DNA from: CAKSIN01 sp964423705
Lineage (GTDB): Bacteria > Bacillota > Clostridia > UMGS1810
DNA length: 5,877 bases
Direction: 5' to 3'
NCBI GenBank assembly: GCA_964423705.1
Contig: CAYRGA010000110.1
Span: 1-5,877 of the forward strand
Made by a program: the position numbers and the translations under genes. Below, one piece after another: positions 4,890 through 5,877 of this stretch (position 1 is its first letter; every line of letters starts with the position of its first letter). The notes under the pieces were generated by a model. That model was not told the DNA's origin, did not search any database, and saw nothing but the letters and a program-made list of their open reading frames with translations.

Positions 4890-5877
4890 GTGTATTTAAA
4901 AAATATAAAATTACAGGGTTTTAAATCCTTTGCGGATAAAATAGATTTGGAATTTGGGCAGGGAATAACCGCCATAGTAGGACCTAACGGAAGCGGAAAA
5001 AGCAACGTATCGGATGCGATTCGCTGGGTTCTCGGCGAACAGAGCGCAAAAAGTCTGCGCGGTAGCAGGATGGAAGATGTCATTTTTGCCGGCACTCAAA
5101 AGAGGAACCCTCTCGGATTTGCGCAAGTATCGATTACCTTGGATAATTCTGACGGAATTTTCAATACTGAGAGCAAAGAGCTTACCGTCACAAGGCGTGT
5201 TGCACGCAGCGGCGAAAGTGATTATTACATAAATAACAGTCCGTGTCGCCTTAAGGATGTTCATGAAATGTTTATGGACACAGGATTGGGCAGGGAAGGA
5301 TATTCTGTTATCGGTCAGGGTAAAATCGACCAGATACTTTCATCACGCGCCGAGGAAAGACGTCACATTTTTGAAGAGGCATCCGGTATTACAAAGTATA
5401 AATACAGAAAAAACGAATCGGAAAAGAAACTTTTGCAAACTGACGAAAATCTTATCAGAATTAAGGATATACTTGTATCACTTGAGGAAAGGGTAGAGCC
5501 GCTTAGAATCCAGTCTGAAAAAGCACGTAAATTTTTGGATTTGAGAGAGGCTTTAAAAGGTTTGGATATAAATATTGCCATACGCAATATTGACAAACAA
5601 CGTGATAACTTAAAAGAAGGTCAAAAAAAGTTCAATGATGCATACAAGCAGCTCAATGATGAAAAAATGCGTCTTGATATAATAAGCGAGCAAATAAGTG
5701 CAAAGACAGATTTACTAAGTGAAGTAAACGAGGAAATCAATAAATTAAAGGAACAGTCCTTTGCTCTTGAAAAAGAGAATGAAACCATTAAGGGCAGAAT
5801 TGAAATTATAAAAAATGATATAAAAAACAATTCCGACAACGCTCTGCGCTGGCAGTCCGATGCGGCTGTTTTAAATG
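4890..5877 (+). CDS. smc: Chromosome segregation ATPase SMC, N-terminal part, cut by window edge
   Basis: SMC is the ATPase core of the condensin-like SMC-ScpA-ScpB complex that compacts and helps segregate the bacterial chromosome. The frame is open from GTG 4890 to the end of the window (329 codons). The start MYLKNIKLQGFKSFAD is diagnostic. The N-terminal head carries Walker A GPNGSGKSN (31-39), followed by SDAIRWVLGEQSAKSLRG (41-58) with the R-loop region, then the Q-loop VIGQGKIDQIL (140-150) and the FEEASGI segment (161-167). From about 170 on it is a charged, Glu/Lys-rich heptad-like stretch, the start of the first coiled-coil arm. Bacterial SMC proteins are about 1,180-1,200 residues, so roughly 860 residues, including the hinge, the second arm and the Walker B/signature head half, lie downstream. 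It follows the radical SAM gene by 45 bases. RecN and Rad50/SbcC are excluded by the N-terminal sequence. Confidence 0.97.
   Translation, partial: MYLKNIKLQGFKSFADKIDLEFGQGITAIVGPNGSGKSNVSDAIRWVLGEQSAKSLRGSRMEDVIFAGTQKRNPLGFAQVSITLDNSDGIFNTESKELTVTRRVARSGESDYYINNSPCRLKDVHEMFMDTGLGREGYSVIGQGKIDQILSSRAEERRHIFEEASGITKYKYRKNESEKKLLQTDENLIRIKDILVSLEERVEPLRIQSEKARKFLDLREALKGLDINIAIRNIDKQRDNLKEGQKKFNDAYKQLNDEKMRLDIISEQISAKTDLLSEVNEEINKLKEQSFALEKENETIKGRIEIIKNDIKNNSDNALRWQSDAAVLN

Noticed and set aside
4911..5264. Minus-strand open frame of 117 codons and short plus-strand frames around 5014-5496
   Set aside because: They are shadows of the smc head domain, which is read continuously with Walker A and Q-loop motifs in another frame.

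Overview
The window is a stretch of ordinary chromosome, most likely from a low-to-mid GC Firmicute of the class Clostridia, possibly an uncultured gut-type lineage. The evidence is a PgcA/PGM2-type phospho-sugar mutase, an Elp3-like radical SAM protein directly upstream of smc (a gene order I know from many Clostridia), strong Shine-Dalgarno sequences, and GTG and TTG start codons. All five genes lie on the + strand, and none looks frameshifted or degraded. I see no tRNA, rRNA, CRISPR array, insertion sequence, phage gene or recognisable riboswitch.

Layout. Bases 1-1607 hold the 3' part of a phosphoglucomutase/phosphomannomutase gene whose first few dozen codons lie before the window. A perfect 13-bp hairpin (1615-1648) then ends that unit. 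The rest of the 189-base gap (1608-1796) has no gene but carries a very good extended -10 promoter (1724-1752). This promoter starts a run of four closely spaced genes: a small YgjV-family membrane protein (1797-2321), a sodium:alanine symporter of the AGCS family (2371-3792), an Elp3-like radical SAM protein without an acetyltransferase domain (3819-4844), and the first 329 codons of smc (4890 to the window edge). The gaps are 49, 26 and 45 bases with no terminator between them, so the four can be read as one operon. Internal promoter-like sites before the symporter (2311-2339) and before smc (4828-4856) suggest that parts of it can also be transcribed separately.

Function. The mutase links glucose 6-phosphate to glucose 1-phosphate for cell-envelope sugar and glycogen synthesis. 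The symporter imports alanine or glycine-like amino acids with sodium. SMC is the chromosome-condensing ATPase. The YgjV-like protein and the radical SAM protein have no firmly known function. No metabolic logic joins the two transport-type genes to the radical SAM/smc pair; proximity and shared transcription are all the sequence shows.

On novelty: I do not find a new defence, mobile or biosynthetic system. The points most worth a second look are the pairing of a YgjV-family protein with a sodium-coupled amino acid symporter, the apparent two-fold internal repeat in that YgjV protein, and the unexplained radical SAM/smc linkage.
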